Assembly (NCBI RefSeq): GCF_907165205.1
Contig: NC_058189.1
Coordinates: forward strand, 45,596,270 to 45,660,269
DNA length: 64,000 bases
DNA from: Coccinella septempunctata
Lineage: Eukaryota; Arthropoda; Insecta; Coleoptera; Coccinellidae
Reading direction: 5' to 3'
Shown: positions 19,985 through 32,036 of the stretch, in pieces
Layout of the letters: each line of letters opens with the position of its first letter
How positions within the stretch are numbered: the first letter of the stretch is position 1
Notes under the pieces: generated by a model
Seen by the model: the letters and a program-made list of their open reading frames with translations, nothing else
Told to the model about the DNA's origin: nothing
The model's database searches: none
Made by a program: the position numbers and the translations under genes

Positions 19985-21829
19985 CGATTTCCTGGCAATT
20001 AGTACTAGAGTATTTTTCAATTATTCACCTTTTGTAGAAGTTCAATTTGTGTGGTTTTATATTATCGACTCAATTGCATTCATTAAGTATTACTTAGTTG
20101 TATAGCAAGTCTTTTTGTGGCTCTTCTTTTTTTGTCCATTCATTGTTTGTGATCTCTTGATTCTAGCTCCACTTATTTGATGCGTCTCCTAAAGATAAGC
20201 TGTCATTGACTAGAAACATGATGAGTAATTAAAAATCATCTGAGGGTGAATTTGGTATATTTTATTCAACCTTGAGAATATGTAGTAAATAAATAAATTC
20301 ATTATTAAATAGCTCAAGAAGCTCCGAAATTAATATGATCGAAATGCCTTTTTTGGTCCTTAACCAAATGCTCGAATTACTAAGCAGTGAGCACTGTTTA
20401 AAGAAAGTGCACGGGAGAACAAAAAGAATTCAAGTACTTTCACACAATCACTAAGCACAGCACTGCCGTCTAGTAGGAAGTTCAAGGAATTATTTCTTCC
20501 TGTTATAAGTAGATATCTATTATTTCGTCACCGGTTCCCTGTTTATCGAATCCATTTTTTGATGAAATCTTGTTGAATATTATCATTATGTCACAAAATT
20601 TTTTTTATCCAAATTGCGTAGAAGTTATGACACAACTGAAAAAGGAAAATAAACTTTCGTATGGTGGAAATACAAAAAATAAATTTAAATTATCATGTTT
20701 GTACCTGCCGCACTTCCTATTTCAATCATATCCATAAAATATTTACAATATCATTTTGCTTCCGGATCCAGTTTATTTGTTCTGTGGCTGATACATCATA
20801 TTTCACCCCAAATAATTTCTTTCGACTATATTGCCTCACGTATTTATTTGTGGTCGTTGGGTCCACCTTGCAACGGACTGTGTAAATATCAGCCAGCGTG
20901 CGTTATTTACTCGCGAAATTATTTCTTTCGTTACTTGCAAGGAATAAATGGAAAATCAATTATTATCGATTGCTCACAGAGCTTTGAAACTTGCAGAGGA
21001 AGGCTTTCCCGCACAAAAGCAATTTTTCTTTTTCAATATTTACACAAATACATACACGAAAGGTTTGTACCACAATTTTTATCATTTGATATAATTTATT
21101 ATGGGATTTCTTTTATTTTCAAGGGATACAATACTAACTTGCTTTGATTGATTTTGATTCGAACATAAAACAGGTTTTATGATTTTAAAAAATTGAGTTT
21201 TTAGACACGACACGTGTTATCTCAATGGTATCTTCAGGTGGGTAAAGGTAAAGTGTTCACCTTCACCTTTTTCAGTGAAAATGTGCCTTCTGCAAGTTTT
21301 TACCGTTTCCGGATATATCAAAGGGAAGAGAAGTCATACTATGTACAACATTTTAAAAAACTGTCAAAATATCCAAATTTGTTTATATACTAAACAGATG
21401 TATGTATCAGAAAATGGTTTTCACTTATAGGGTTTTCCAGGAAATCGAGATCGAGACCTCTCAACATACTTGTCTATGGGGCCCAGAAGTAAAAAACACA
21501 GTAATTTCGGACACCCTGTACCTCCATATATGTGATTCAACTGGAGTATACGATTTACATCTAAGATATCCTATATAACAGCAAAAGCTCGAGAACCAAT
21601 ACTTATATATTTCTAAGCCACCTTATGTAGATCGAAAGATGTTTCTTACTTTCAGTGTGAATTACTGCAACAAAAGTATATTATCAATTATTATGTTTAT
21701 TATGCAGACATTATGTTAAATGTATATATAAAAATTTATTACTCCTTCCAGTCATTATTCATGCTGAGTATAGTACAATGGGTCCAAAGTAATGAAAAAT
21801 AATAGTTCTAAAAACAGATTATTTGATCA
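19985..21829. other. Gene-free stretch with fragmentary repeats
   Basis: Overlapping open frames at 20661-21147 have no domain signature. A lone transposon end (GGACACCCTGTA) lies near 21512. Around 21160-21245 the minus strand reads CCTGAAGATACC ... GATAACACGTGTCG, similar to fragments near 47.66 and 62.1 kb, perhaps old Penelope termini. Confidence 0.3.
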
Positions 21830-22752
21830 TACAGGGTGTCCGCGCCATGAGGCAGCAGTCGATTACCCTAATTCTATTAACTTCACAAAAAAGAGTGAAA
21901 TGAAACTTTCTCCATTTTAAGTAGAGCATCTCCTAAAATTATTTAGAACTATACAAAGTGTTTCGTTTCTTCTGCACAGCTATCAACTTCGTTATATATT
22001 AAATATATATTCCCTATATATTTTTACATTTTTGAATTTCTTGTTAAATTTGAAAATAATTTTGATCACACAACTAAATTTTTTTTTTAAATAACCATAT
22101 TATATACAGGGTCCACGAAAACGTAAATCCATTATCAAAACAAAAATTCATCCAAATCTCCATTTTTTGAAATGGCAACGCAAATTTTTTTTCTTTTCAT
22201 TATCTAAACATATTTTGTTTGCTTTTAGTTGTTTCAAATAATGAACAGAAAAAAAATTTTGGTTGCTATTTAGAAAAAATGAAGATTTTGATGTTTGACA
22301 ATGGATCTACGTTTTCGTGGACCCTATATATAATATGACTATTTACAAATAGAATTTTTAGTGTATCATTTATTGACTAGACACAGTCCAAATTTGAATC
22401 AATTAAATAGAATAGGGACGGAGCTATATACCTTTATGTAAGTACCTCAAACTGTCAAAATATTAATAAAAAGTCAAATTTCTCGAAAACCGTTGAGAAT
22501 TCAGACATAGTTGTGTGATCAAACATATATTCAAATTTAACAAGAAATTCAAGAATGTAAAAATTTATAGGGTGTTCATTTTAAATAACGATGTTGATAG
22601 CTGTGCAGAAGAAACGAAACACTTGATATAGTTCTAAATAATGTTAAGAAATGCTCTATTCAAAGAGAGAAAAGTTTTATTTGAAACTGTTTTTTGAAAA
22701 GTTAATAGAATTAGAGTAATCGACCGCTGCCGCATGGCGCGGACACCCCGTA
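21830..22752. mobile_element. Foldback element with about 39-bp near-perfect TIRs and long arms
   Basis: The left end TACAGGGTGTCCGCGCCATG continues to CGATTACCC, and the right end reversed reads TACGGGGTGTCCGCGCCATG to CGATTACTC. Arms continue inward through GTTTCGTTTCTTCTGCACAG and CTTGTTAAATTTGAA, both found again in inverse near 22510-22620. A second, unrelated foldback sits inside. No ORF. An internal TATAGGGTGTTC phrase also occurs in the elements at 30.06 and 44.8 kb. Confidence 0.85.
22099..22333. mobile_element. Small foldback nested inside the 21.83-kb foldback
   Basis: TATACAGGGTCCACGAAAAC on the left and GTTTTCGTGGACCCTATATA on the right are inverse copies. Arms run about 100 bp and meet near 22215. 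It sits asymmetrically in the outer element, so it is a later insertion. Confidence 0.85.
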
Positions 22753-23063
22753 TAATCTAGTTTTAGTTCAATTATGGATTTTCGTCAAATTCAATAATAG
22801 GCAATAGCCAATATGCTTTTCTTGTATCAAATAATTATAGGATAATACAAGATATAAGTATTCCAGGCAGATCTTAACTCTATTGAATATAAGTGATGAA
22901 AATATCTAACGATGCTAATAATAAAGACTTTATTACAAATAAAATAATACATTCATGATCCGAACAAAAAAATCAATAACTAATCACAGGGAGGAGTTGA
23001 GATGGCGACAAAGCAGCTTTGTCATAGAGATATGAATCTGTAATGTATAATGACTAGATAGAC
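22753..23063. other. Spacer between foldback and Jockey insertion
   Basis: No feature visible. Its last nine bases (23055-23063) are the left target duplication of the Jockey copy. Confidence 0.35.
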
Positions 23064-24428
23064 AGAAATGTTGAAGATAATTCCACCCGAACAATTTGGA
23101 TTTCGACGAGAACACTCGACTGAACTCCAATTACTACGGCTCATAGAATACGTCACCGAAGGAATGCAGACCAAACAGGCCACAGGATTAGTTCTGATGG
23201 ATATCGAGAGAGCTTTTGATAGAGTATGGCACGAAGGCCTAATCTACAAGATGAAAAAAGCAGGATATTCGACCAAGCTATGCAAGATTATAAGGAACTA
23301 TCTGAGGAATAGAAACTTTTATGTGAAAATAGATGGAGCAACCTCTCAAATCAGACAATTGGAAGCGGGAGTGCCTCAAGGATCGGTACTTGGACCTCTG
23401 CTTTATGTAATATACGTCTATGATATCCCGAAGAATGCTAGAAATATGCTCACATTGTACGCAGATGATACAGGAATAGCGTTCAGACATCGACGCCCAG
23501 AGATCATACACCGGAGACTGCAGGAAGCCATAGATGAATTACTCAAATGGTGCATCAAATGGAAAATCCAAATCAATGGAAGAAAGACTCAAGCAATATT
23601 ACTGCAAAAGAGAAGATTGAGGATGGAAGAAAACCTTGAAGTTGATGGAGAAGAGGTTGAATGGAAAAATGAAGCAACATACCTAGGAGTGACGCTTGAC
23701 AGAGGACTTACATGGAAAAACCACATCAAATGTGCAGTTGATAAAACAAAAGCCGCAATGAGTAAACTTTATCCACTCATAGGCAGAAGAAGTCATATGA
23801 ATAAGAACATCAAGTTGACGATGACTAAAACAATTGCGCGACCACAACTCACATATGGATCGGCGGCATGGGGCTTCGCAGCCAAGACCCACATCAAGAA
23901 AATACAGGCCACTGAGAATAAACTCCTTAGAATGGCGATGGACGTACCCTGGTTTGTTAGGAACAAACAAATCTACAAGGACTTGGAATGGGAACCAGTT
24001 ACAGAATTTATGAAGAGAAAGGCGGAAAGGATATTCGACAAAGCCAAACAACATCCAAATGAGGAACTACGAAGATTAGTCGACTACGATCCAACGGAAG
24101 AAGCTAGAAGGTCAAGAACCTACTACCGAAGACCCAGAGATCAGGTAAGGATTTAAATGTAACCAAAGAAGAGCTTAACCTATAAAAGCTATAGGCAGCA
24201 TACAAATATCAACACGACTATGATCGTGTGAGAGTCCAGAAACCATAAGAGTCAACTGGTTAATAGGCAAAATGCCCGGAACCTATGAAGAAGCAGTTAA
24301 GGGTTTTTAGTGGGTCTCGAGTTCGGAGAGTGAGAATCCCCACACTGTTTCCCCTCAGGAGAAGGTGTGTTCGTCTGTTTGCAGATTTTCCCCCTGCTAC
24401 ACCAAAAAAAAAAAAAAAAAAAAAAAAA
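23064..24428 (+). mobile_element. 5'-truncated Jockey LINE with 9-bp target duplication and poly(A)
   Basis: TAGATAGAC flanks the insert (23055-23063 and 24429-24437). The insert holds an intact partial ORF2, a 3' UTR of about 250 bp and 25 A. The UTR matches the Jockey 3' end at 13.9-14.2 kb. Loss of everything before the RT palm indicates incomplete reverse transcription. Confidence 0.92.
23068..24156 (+). CDS. Jockey-clade reverse transcriptase, C-terminal 362 residues
   Basis: A single undamaged frame contains PEQFGFRREHSTELQLLRL, LVLMDIERAFDRVWHEGL (residues about 43-60), LEAGVPQGSVLGPLLY (about 98-113), LTLYADDTGIAF (catalytic YADD near residue 130) and TYLGVTLDRGLTWKNHIK. It continues into the C-terminal region to a stop at 24154-24156. 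This order and wording are typical of the Jockey clade. The family enzyme copies its mRNA at a nicked target site. Residues before RT motif 3 and the whole endonuclease are missing because of 5' truncation, so it cannot act alone. The first ATG is simply the first Met after the truncation point. Confidence 0.92.
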   Translation: MLKIIPPEQFGFRREHSTELQLLRLIEYVTEGMQTKQATGLVLMDIERAFDRVWHEGLIYKMKKAGYSTKLCKIIRNYLRNRNFYVKIDGATSQIRQLEAGVPQGSVLGPLLYVIYVYDIPKNARNMLTLYADDTGIAFRHRRPEIIHRRLQEAIDELLKWCIKWKIQINGRKTQAILLQKRRLRMEENLEVDGEEVEWKNEATYLGVTLDRGLTWKNHIKCAVDKTKAAMSKLYPLIGRRSHMNKNIKLTMTKTIARPQLTYGSAAWGFAAKTHIKKIQATENKLLRMAMDVPWFVRNKQIYKDLEWEPVTEFMKRKAERIFDKAKQHPNEELRRLVDYDPTEEARRSRTYYRRPRDQVRI

Positions 24429-25642
24429 TAGATAGACTAGAAGTAATTAATAAGGGTCTATCAATCACTTTGACTGAATTCGTTCGTTATGTTACACCTA
24501 TATAATGCCTCGATATTATATACTATAACTATTCCGTTTATTCAATTCGGCTGTGACATATAATAATACAAACCAAATGATCAAATACATTTTTCATTTC
24601 ATCCAAATATCGTTTCACTGTATCCATTGAGTATTATCCCCCGAGATTGGAATACTCTGAATGCTGTATCACAAGAAATCTCCGTTGAAAACTAGGAAAT
24701 TTAATATAAATCTCTCCGAGTTTTTAATATAAACCAAAATAGGGTGTTGGACCAAATGACTAAGCTATGAAATGAGAAAATGAAACGGACCCACTGCTTG
24801 TTATTTCATTAAGGAAAGCCGAGTTTCCATAATGAAATGACGTGGATACTTGTATAATGGCCTCCGTATATCTTGTAGCCTTAAGGAATATTTCGGTTAT
24901 TGTATTCATATAATATTTATGGCCCATGGCGTTGAGGTTGTGCTTGAATTATCAGAGATTGAAGTATTTCTACATAGTTAATCAGTATGAATCTATTTAG
25001 TAAGGAAATGCACGAAGACGCTAATTTCTATCTTAAATTACACAACTTTTCATCTATAATTGAAGAATTCGCACCCTCTACGAAGGGTGGATGGTAGTTG
25101 GATTCTTCATATGGCAACCCTAATGATTTAGTCATTGGCGAAGTTTTTTGACAAACTCTTTTTTTCATTATAGGGATGAGATTATTAAATTGACGGAATT
25201 GGATTTTTAACTTATTTTGAGGTTACATTAGGAGTGTTTCACGTTTTGAAGTGTTATGAAGAATATGCCTTCTTCGTATACGGGGTGTTTCATCATAAAC
25301 CGAACAAACATATATGGTCGGTGGGTGATACCGGGAGTATCATTTTTGTCTTATGACATATACCCCGTTTTCTCTGTTGCCAAATTGAATTCCTTTTTCT
25401 GAATTAATATCTACAATTTCCGAAAAATTTCTGTGAAGAAATATTTCCATGAATCGAATTTTTTTTTACATGTCTACAATAAAAAAAAATTCAATTATTA
25501 CTTTATCTTTCTTACGTTAGTGAGTCGGTAAATCAGTTCCTTCATAACAAATGGTCTTGGCAGTTACAACGCATTAAAATCCACAAAACACCACAACTTA
25601 AAAATATCAAAATTCAAGAAATTATATAATTAGATTAAAGTC
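24429..25642. other. Gene-free stretch
   Basis: Contains the right target copy of the Jockey insertion and single transposon-end-like phrases (AGGGTGTTGGACC near 24743 and CGGGGTGTTTCATC near 25282). No gene seen. Confidence 0.3.
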
Positions 25643-25808
25643 AGTGTAGCACTTTTTTATACTCGATTTGATTTCCACCAGTATAGTGGAAGTGTAGTTT
25701 ATCTACACATAGTCAAAAAGAGATGTAGATAAACTACACCTCCTTTACACTGGTGTAAATTCAATCAGCAAACGCATACTAAAACCTAGTGTAGAAAAGT
25801 GCTACACT
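25643..25808. mobile_element. 166-bp MITE with AGTGTAGCACTTTT inverted repeats
   Basis: Outer TIR AGTGTAGCACTTTT is mirrored by AAAAGTGCTACACT. A second inner pair (GTGTAGTTTATCTACA and its inverse, separated by about 15 nt) makes the whole a foldback. No target duplication can be confirmed. Confidence 0.8.
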
Positions 25809-26754
25809 TTTTATGCAAACGAAAGGACCTATTACATCATTGCGCGTCCGATTCGAAAATTTGGAAAATAGATTTTTTCTTCGATCTACTGATTGGGTTG
25901 TCATCTTTCAGGCAAAAATCTTATCTTCACTAGAGAAAAGAATGGCATCCGTTGCCCCAGATTGTTGTAGTTTTCTGATGCTAAGCATTGATTGAAATTG
26001 GTCGGAAATCTCAAAAAACTTCATCGATTACATATATATTTCTCTTTTATTCACAATATAAGGAGATATAGATTTCCCTACAGAATCTCCAGAAATGTTT
26101 TTTATTAGATGTATGGGAAAACAAATTTTCATCATGAAACTTCTTCTTCATCTTTCACAAGATTTATTTATTTATTTTTTCAACCGCTCTTCAGCTTAAG
26201 ATGACTTTTCAAACCACCTACATACCTAGGCCTACACCTACACAGTGTAAATTGAAAAATTTTCATTAAATAAAATTCTATTGCAATATCTTTTCCTTGT
26301 GCGAAAGAACCAGACATTTTCGATTTACGAAAGAATGTTTTAATATTGTTCAAATTTGACCAATCCTTTCATACACAAGCATAGCTGCATGGCTGGCAAG
26401 CCCCTAACATCATGAATAAAAATTTGGAATTACTCTGTCGTTCCCCAAAAGTTTAGAACTTCTGAATAAATAATCTGAGATAAGCGAGAATTCTCCGACA
26501 TAAATGGTCAGCTCCGGGCACATTGCAGCAGTGTTATTCGTGAATGAAAAGTTCAAGAAGTCTTCAGTTAATTTGATGAACGCTTCTTGATGAATAGATA
26601 GCGAATAATTTTCCTCGGAAGGTGAAAATTCTGTGGTTTTTATTTACCAGTAACAAGTTTTGTGAGAGTAAAAGTATGAAAGAAGGAGTCGAACTAATAG
26701 CCGAGACCCATAGTGGAATTTATAATTATGATAAAGAACGTTATAGAGGAAAAA
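25809..26754. other. Gene-free stretch
   Basis: AT-rich DNA without a recognisable gene; the frame at 25813-25995 has no domain signature. Confidence 0.3.
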
Positions 26755-26874
26755 TTCACTTCAACAGGGGTGCAAAGAGGGTAAAAGTTGTTTCCCCTTG
26801 AAACAGAAATTGACGGGTCGGAGCGATTTTCATTTTAAAGCCGGAAAATCAAGGTGTTTAGTTTTCGTTGGACA
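26755..26874 (+). mobile_element. Right-end remnant of the mariner-like family
   Basis: GAGCGATTTTCATTTTAAAG, GGAAAATCAAGGTGTT and CGTTGGACAACACTGTAT match the right ends of the copies at 16.1 and 37.08 kb. No transposase is left. Confidence 0.65.
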
Positions 26875-29800
26875 ACACTGTATCTTGATTACAAAGGGAT
26901 TTAAAAATAGGTTATTTTGACTTACCTCAGTGTCGTCCATCTTCCCTTACCTTCCGCCCACTTGAATTAGCTTCTATATGTACTTTTGGTATTATACATG
27001 CCTTCATTGTATTTATATGTCCATTTCTGTTTTATATTTTTGAGCTAACCTTGAATGCCGACATTTCCGATTATTTTTTATATTTATGAAAATTTTTAAT
27101 GAAAAATTCCCATATACGGTATACATGATTGAAATCTGATTGAAGGAATTATACAATTCTGATCTAAAATATACGAGAATTCTACTTATTCAAAAGGTGA
27201 ATATAATTTGTTTCGATGAATTCTGCCTTCTGTGAAATGGGTAACAAAAATCTGAAAAAGAGTATCCCATATCTTCAACTTGCAGTCTTTTCTTGATGAT
27301 TCCATTCAAGAGTAAATCTTCCGGATCTTTTGACAGTTCAGTAACCGAGTAAACTCATTTATAATGAAGTAGCTCGTGATCTTTCATCCTAATCTGTACA
27401 GATGAAGATGAATGAAATTTGGTTGTCCAGTGTAATAAATTGTATAGCATAATATGATCTCAGGATTATGTTACTAAATCATCTTGTTATTATTCTGCAC
27501 CTGCTTGCTCGAAAACATTGTAGACACAAGCTACTTTATCAATATCTGAAGACATATTATTCTGAGAATAATTATGGCTCATCAGAAATCAAAGTTTTTA
27601 AATATTGGAGGTATTCACCACATTAATTTCGTTGCCTCCACTGCAAGGCGACTTATCGAACTCTGAATACAGGGTGTCCTGGAACTATGATATTCTTCCT
27701 CAGGTGTTAACAAAGTATTCAACTCTAAGGGCAAATTTCAACAAACGTTGATTAAATCCGCTTGAGAGGAGTTCATACCATAGGACTTTCTAGCCAGCCA
27801 TCCGTATGAGGCGTAAAGGGAGAAAGATTACCAGAATTTGGGGTGTTGCCGGAACTCTTGAACGATAAGTGGAAGTTACGAATATTAAAATAGTTTCCAC
27901 TTTCGGTGAAAAGATGGCAGCACTTAACGAATTTCTTTTTCAATTTCACCAGGATACGAATTGTAGCCAATGACGAGACTTTTCGAGAAATGTTTTCATG
28001 TGGAAATTCATACAAGAGATAATTGCACCTCGGAAAGTTAATAATATGTATAAATATTTGGTCTTCAATGAAAAAATTTTTTTATTTTTTTTCCGTTTGA
28101 CGAATAAAAAACTTTCTTACTTTCCGAGATGACCAATTGATTGAATTGAATTGTAATGAAAATCCCATATAAAGAAGTGGTTTCTAACGAAAGATATTCA
28201 TTTCCTCTTTTTGAACTGACCACTAAAACGGTGCAGACCCTCTTATCTGTTACTCATATCAAAATTCAAACGAACTCTTTTTAACATTGACACCTGCTTT
28301 GTCTATGAAGTGAAATAAGGAGGGTGGGGGAAACACAAAACACAGAGACACTCCATTTTATTGATGTCAAGATGCCAAATCGACATAAATCGGTAAGTTT
28401 CTTTCCTTAACGCTAGTTACCTACGTCTAATCTCGGTTTATATCCGGCCCTAAGTTGTACTAACAAAAATAGCATTTTCGAAAAATGAATCAAATTACCT
28501 TTGAAACAAGGTGTCACTCAACCCCCTCTACAATTTATGGTTTTAGGGGTTGCTGAGATCGTGCTCACAGGTTGAAAAAATTTTATTGAAACTTACGGTA
28601 AAAAATGTCCCTCTACGAACCAAAGTTTACTACATTTTGAATTTTTTCTGATTTTGAATGGAACGTCGAGATATTAATGCTGTTAATTTTTCCAACTAAC
28701 ACACTATATATGTATTCACTGAACAGTAAAAAGGGAAATTTATTGGGATTTCATCCAATGCTACCAGTATGTTTGAAAAATTCATCTACTATTCAGAACA
28801 TAATAACTAGTGAAAAGTCATAAACTGTTGAACACAAAGGAGTAGTGTTATGTTTGAATAGTAAAACATATTATTATCATAAGATATGGTTGGTGAGGAG
28901 AAATTTACTAGGGCGCATTCAACACATTTTCCCTCCAGCTGGAATCATCGTCTGAAGAAACGAACTCTAGATAAATAATATCACATATTGCCCGGAGTCA
29001 GAATAAAATACTAAGAAACCCGTGACTTGAATTGGGATGAAAGTGTGGAGTACCGTGAACTCGTAAACTTACCGGATAAAACAATTCTACGATTTGTAGT
29101 TCGAGGTATTTCTCAGGGTGGAGCGAGCGCTTATAAGGCATATTCTTGTGGTTATAGATTTTCGTAAATACATAAGTAGAATAAATTCAGTAGGATCCAA
29201 ATTCATAATGAACTTGTGATCTGTAATTGAAGACTTCTAAGGAGATAACTAGCAATAAGGAGATAACAATCCAGCGAATTCAACTGAACAAGGTTAACCA
29301 ATTCTGTTTTCAGTTTGTCAATGGGGTGTGAGCAATAAATCTATATAGTTGAACCCTGGTTTTAATTCTAGCGGTTCAATATAGATGATTGGTCGATTCT
29401 AATCTTTGATTTATGACATTTTGTTTGATTAACAGAGTGTTAGCAGGTTGTTGTTGTTCTGGATAGAATGTTTGGATCCGAATATTCTTGAATCACTTTG
29501 TAATTGCCCACTATATAAATAATTATGGATAACATACTTGACGATGAAGATTATCAGGAAGTGATTTCAGACAACGAAGATATCATTCTGAAGAATATGC
29601 CAAAATATAGTTTTCAAAAAGAATTTCTAGGAATACATTTGTTTGAGTCGGTATAAGAAAAGATAAGTTTTTCCCTTCATTCCTACTGTTGAATTGTTCT
29701 CAAATTATGATTGATTACTTATCAAACCCTAAGATACAATCATGTAAACAGAAAATTATCGTATCGAATTAATGCCTACTGCTTTTCCATTTTGTATATA

Positions 29801-30059
29801 TCACTTTATATGGTACCCATCTATTATAAATTTAATATCCAATGATATTAGGAACCAGACAAATCAGTTATTTATATGAAATATGTTTTATATTTTCAAT
29901 GTACTTTTGATGTGAGTTTAATAAGTTAGCAATTCCTCAAAGTCCTTGAACTGAAAGTAATTATTCTGCAACCCTAGGATTTAGTGATGATAGTTCTTGG
30001 GGATTTCATTAGGCAGAGAAACATACTGCTTTCAGGATCATCCATAAAGTAACGGAAGT
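26875..30059. other. Long stretch without recognisable gene
   Basis: A lone transposon end (TACAGGGTGTCCTGG) lies at about 27668, and an 11-bp direct repeat AAGGAGATAAC occurs twice near 29240-29270. The only candidate coding piece is the small ORF at 29525. Confidence 0.3.
29525..29656 (+). CDS. Small acidic ORF, possible first exon
   Basis: A 43-codon frame, MDNILDDEDYQEVISDNE and onward to KYSFQKEFLGIHLFESV, starts 16 bases after a TATATAAATA sequence. The N-terminus is strongly acidic, as is seen in the first exons of some transposases and regulators. A GTATAAG sequence spans its stop and could act as a splice donor. I do not recognise the protein. The ORF is too short to be convincing on length alone; its composition is the only argument. 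Confidence 0.25.
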   Translation: MDNILDDEDYQEVISDNEDIILKNMPKYSFQKEFLGIHLFESV

Positions 30060-30775
30060 TCAGGGTGTCCGAGTTAAAGTGTCCCTATACCTTATTTCGT
30101 AAACAAAAGGAGCTAGAAAAAAAAGTTGAATACAAAACTTGTCAGTAATCAATTGAAATTTCGACAGGTTCTTACGGGAAAATGCACTTTTTGAAACTAT
30201 TCATTTTACAGTAAAAGTTTAAATACATTTTTTGCTCATTTTAACCTGTTCTACATGATGAACAAGAAGAAATATAGGTTACCCTTTGAAAAAATTAAGT
30301 TTTGATTGAACTTCTATTCTATTTTTTAACTTTAATTTTTGAAGACCCTGTATATCAGATTGCTAAAAATAGTAATGTATCGTATGATTCAATATATTGA
30401 CAAGATCTGGGCAAAATTTGGTTTTGATACATTCATTAGAAAACTAGTATCAGCTATTTTAGTGAGCACCTACAGCTCCCAAAATTTTAGGAAAAAGTCG
30501 AATATCTCAGAATCGGTGCTATATAGGACCATGGTTGTCATACCAAAGTTACCTTAAATTTGACAAGAAATTTGAATGTGCAATAATATACAAGGTGTTC
30601 CATTTAAATAAGAAAGTTGATACCAACAGGGAAAAAACGGAGAACCCTGTATTAAGGTGGGTTATAAAAAATAAAAGTTCAATCGATTACAGAAAAGTTT
30701 TGTATTCAACCTTTTCTTCTAGCTCCTTTAGTTTCCACTATAAGGTATAGGGACACGTTATCTCGGCGCCCTGTA
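30060..30775. mobile_element. Foldback element with CAGGGTGTCCGAGTTAA termini
   Basis: Left TCAGGGTGTCCGAGTTAAAG to GTGTCCCTATACCTTAT is mirrored on the right (reverse reading TACAGGGCGCCGAGATAACG to GTGTCCCTATACCTTAT). The arms continue with GGAGCTAGAAAAAAAAGTTG and its inverse. Internal phrases (ATTTGACAAGAAATTTGAAT, AGGTGTTCCATTTAAATAAG) resemble the centre of the 21.83-kb foldback, so the two may be related families. A further internal end motif ACCCTGTATA lies at about 30345. No ORF. Confidence 0.8.
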
Positions 30776-31089
30776 CTAGCAAAGCTAGGTGGCTTCAGTA
30801 GGTACTGAATTATCAAATTCAGCAGATTTTCTGCTATAAACTTAAAACAGATAGGAGGAAAAAATGCTGAAATTTTCATAAATCTAAATGATTGTTTGCC
30901 AACAATTTGTCAAGGCGTTTGTGATGCTTAATAGAATTTAAAAATATTGTTTGTCATTCAAGTGATGATACTGAAATTTTCACACATCCAATCAGCTCTG
31001 GTAGACCTCTTCTTTTTTTTCTAACACTACCTATTTCATTGAAAGGCTAAAAAATCGTGAAACAGTACTTTGAAAATATTTTTCATTTA

Positions 31090-31530
31090 ATTTCAAATTT
31101 GGTTCCAGATATAGTTATACCCTACAACAGATATATACCAATACCTTAAGGAGAAATTCATCTGCAAAATATACCCAAGAATTTCAAGATGTACAGACTC
31201 CGCTCTGGGTTTGGCATCGAAGACAATATATTGGGCACTTTCCTTATTCATTTTGAATTTGTTTTCATGAAAGTTTCTCCTCGGTGGTATATCAAGTACC
31301 AAAAATCAGAAAGGAGGTGTCGCCAACAAAAAGAACTGTGTTGTATGAATCTACATCCGATGGTAGGTCATTGATAAAAGTTTGAAATAGCAATGACCCC
31401 AGTAGTGACCCCTGAGGAACACCACTTTCAATACTCTCTCATCCTGAACACACACCGTGAACGAATACCCTCTGAAGTCAACAGTTCAAGTAGTTCTCTA
31501 TTAGCTTATAGTTTGAGTAACTCTCCTTTG
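31090..31530 (-). pseudogene. LINE reverse transcriptase remnant
   Basis: Minus-strand frames give LIENYLN and RQRVFVHG (about 31440-31510), SGVPQGSLLGSLLFQTFIND (about 31370-31430), then NTVLFVGDTSFLIFG, in which the FADD-type active-site motif is changed to FVGD, and IVFDAKPR ... LEILGYIL. Several stops follow. Only the RT palm is left. It is Jockey-like by motif style and long dead. Confidence 0.7.
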
Positions 31531-31753
31531 ATCTTCGACATCTTTGCAGTCAGAAAATATTAAGAATTGTGGAAGAGAATGTTGCACTGATCCAAAACTA
31601 GTTGAATAAGTGGAGAAATGACGTTGGTACTAGTTGAATTTATAATATTCGGAATATTACCACTATTGTGAATTGATTTTTATCTAAATGGAATTTTCAG
31701 AGAAATACGCAGATTTGGAAAACTTTCTTCATAACGATATGACTGACTTTCGT

Positions 31754-31950
31754 TAAGCCCGTTTGCAACAGCCGAGAATTCTTTAGAAAATTTACTCGAG
31801 ATTTCATGCGCCGTGAAATATGTACCGTTACATACGCACTTTCGGTAGAATTCTCTGTTCAGTTGCGTACTAAATAATCTCTGCCGTTTTCTTGCGAGAA
31901 TTTTGTAGAGAATTCTCCAGAGAATTCTCGGCTGTTGCAAACGGGCTTTA
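31754..31950. mobile_element. 197-bp MITE with about 30-bp TIRs
   Basis: GCCCGTTTGCAACAGCCGAG then AATTCT on the left is mirrored by AGAATTCTCGGCTGTTGCAA then ACGGGC on the right. The centre has further GAATTCTC half-sites. No ORF; the superfamily is unassigned. Confidence 0.8.
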
Positions 31951-32036
31951 CACACAAGACACAAGAACTGATAATAAGCTCTGCAGTCGGCACATTTCTG
32001 CATCCCTAATTCCGATTTTGAGATGCAGGATAATTA

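Noticed and set aside
20661..21147. Overlapping plus-strand frames of 74 and 150 codons
   Set aside because: Hydrophobic, AT-driven composition with no motif, and two frames overlap; probably chance.
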